Source: Savagea sp.
GTDB taxonomy: Bacteria > Bacillota > Bacilli > Bacillales_A > Planococcaceae
Reading direction: 5' to 3'
Assembly: GCA_030152585.1 (NCBI GenBank)
Contig: JASLJC010000009.1
Coordinates: forward strand, 1 to 5,480
DNA: 5,480 bases
Part shown: positions 5,281 through 5,480 of the stretch, piece after piece
Numbering within the stretch: the first letter of the stretch is position 1
How the letters are laid out: each line of letters starts with the position of its first letter
The notes under the pieces: model-generated
Databases searched by the model: none
The model's input: the letters and a program-made list of their open reading frames with translations, nothing else
What the model was told of the DNA's origin: nothing
Position numbers and translations under genes: made by a program

Positions 5281-5480
5281 ATGCATGCCTTTTACAATGA
5301 AAAACATACAGGAGATGTCTTACTCGTACAATTAGACGTAACATTTGAAGGAGAACCTATCGTTGAAACAGTAGGAAATGTAACGATTCTCCGAGATCCG
5401 AAATCGAAAAAAATTGTTGGTTTTAACATTTTCGATATGAAACAATATGCAAAAGTAAATGAAAACGGCAAAGTAAAAGT
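5281..5480 (+). CDS. ytpR: YtpR-like tRNA-binding-domain protein, 5' part only
   Basis: An open frame from ATG at 5281 runs to the window end without a stop (66 complete codons). The visible N-terminus begins MHAFYNEKHTGDVLLVQLDV and contains IVGFNIFDMKQYAKVNENGKV, which matches the N-terminal DUF4479-type domain of Bacillus YtpR. In full-length members (about 200 residues) a C-terminal OB-fold tRNA-binding domain follows, like that of Trbp111 and the N-terminus of PheRS beta; it would lie beyond this window. RNA binding is therefore inferred from the family, not seen. AAAGGAG (5263-5269) ends 11 bases before the ATG, a rather long gap, while a closer AAAGGA at 5274-5279 lies too near to serve. 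The frame is partial at its 3' end. Confidence 0.82.
   Translation, partial: MHAFYNEKHTGDVLLVQLDVTFEGEPIVETVGNVTILRDPKSKKIVGFNIFDMKQYAKVNENGKVK

Overview
This window looks like a conserved housekeeping stretch of a low-GC Gram-positive chromosome of the Bacillaceae/Bacillales type. The evidence is AT-rich DNA, strong AGGAGG-like ribosome binding sites before nearly every gene, hairpin-plus-U-tract terminators, and a gene set that matches the 'yt' region of Bacillus subtilis (YtzE, YtnP, YtzB, YtoP, YtpQ and YtpR-like proteins). Recognition rests on recalled family signatures and motifs, since no database search was possible. The genus cannot be fixed.

Left part (1-422): a small DeoR-type helix-turn-helix protein (YtzE-like) lies on the minus strand and ends in a clear terminator at the window edge. 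A 152-base AT-rich gap separates it from the divergent plus-strand genes. That gap probably holds promoters in both directions and a small inverted repeat that could be an operator.

Middle-left (423-2325): two plus-strand genes 17 bases apart probably form an operon. The first encodes a protein with a NERD-like (nuclease-related) domain that seems to lack the usual catalytic residues. The second is a metallo-beta-lactamase-fold hydrolase of the YtnP (quorum-quenching lactonase) type with all metal ligands present. The operon meets the minus-strand ytzB gene tail to tail, and two adjacent hairpins there appear to stop transcription from both sides.

Middle-right and right (2318-5480): ytzB (membrane-anchored PepSY-type protein) and ytoP (M42 metallo-aminopeptidase) are divergent across 134 bases. 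A reasonable sigma-A promoter and a partial CcpA (cre-like) box precede ytoP. Downstream run a DUF84 NTPase-like gene, ytpQ (DUF1444) and the start of ytpR (tRNA-binding-domain protein), which is cut by the window end. All are co-directional; spacing suggests co-transcription, with a possible extra promoter before ytpQ. The thioredoxin-like ytpP gene that I recall lying just upstream of ytpQ in Bacillus is absent here.

No mobile element, CRISPR array, RNA gene or obvious defence system was found. The points most worth a second look are the degenerate NERD domain, the missing ytpP, and the candidate control sites in the two divergent intergenic regions.
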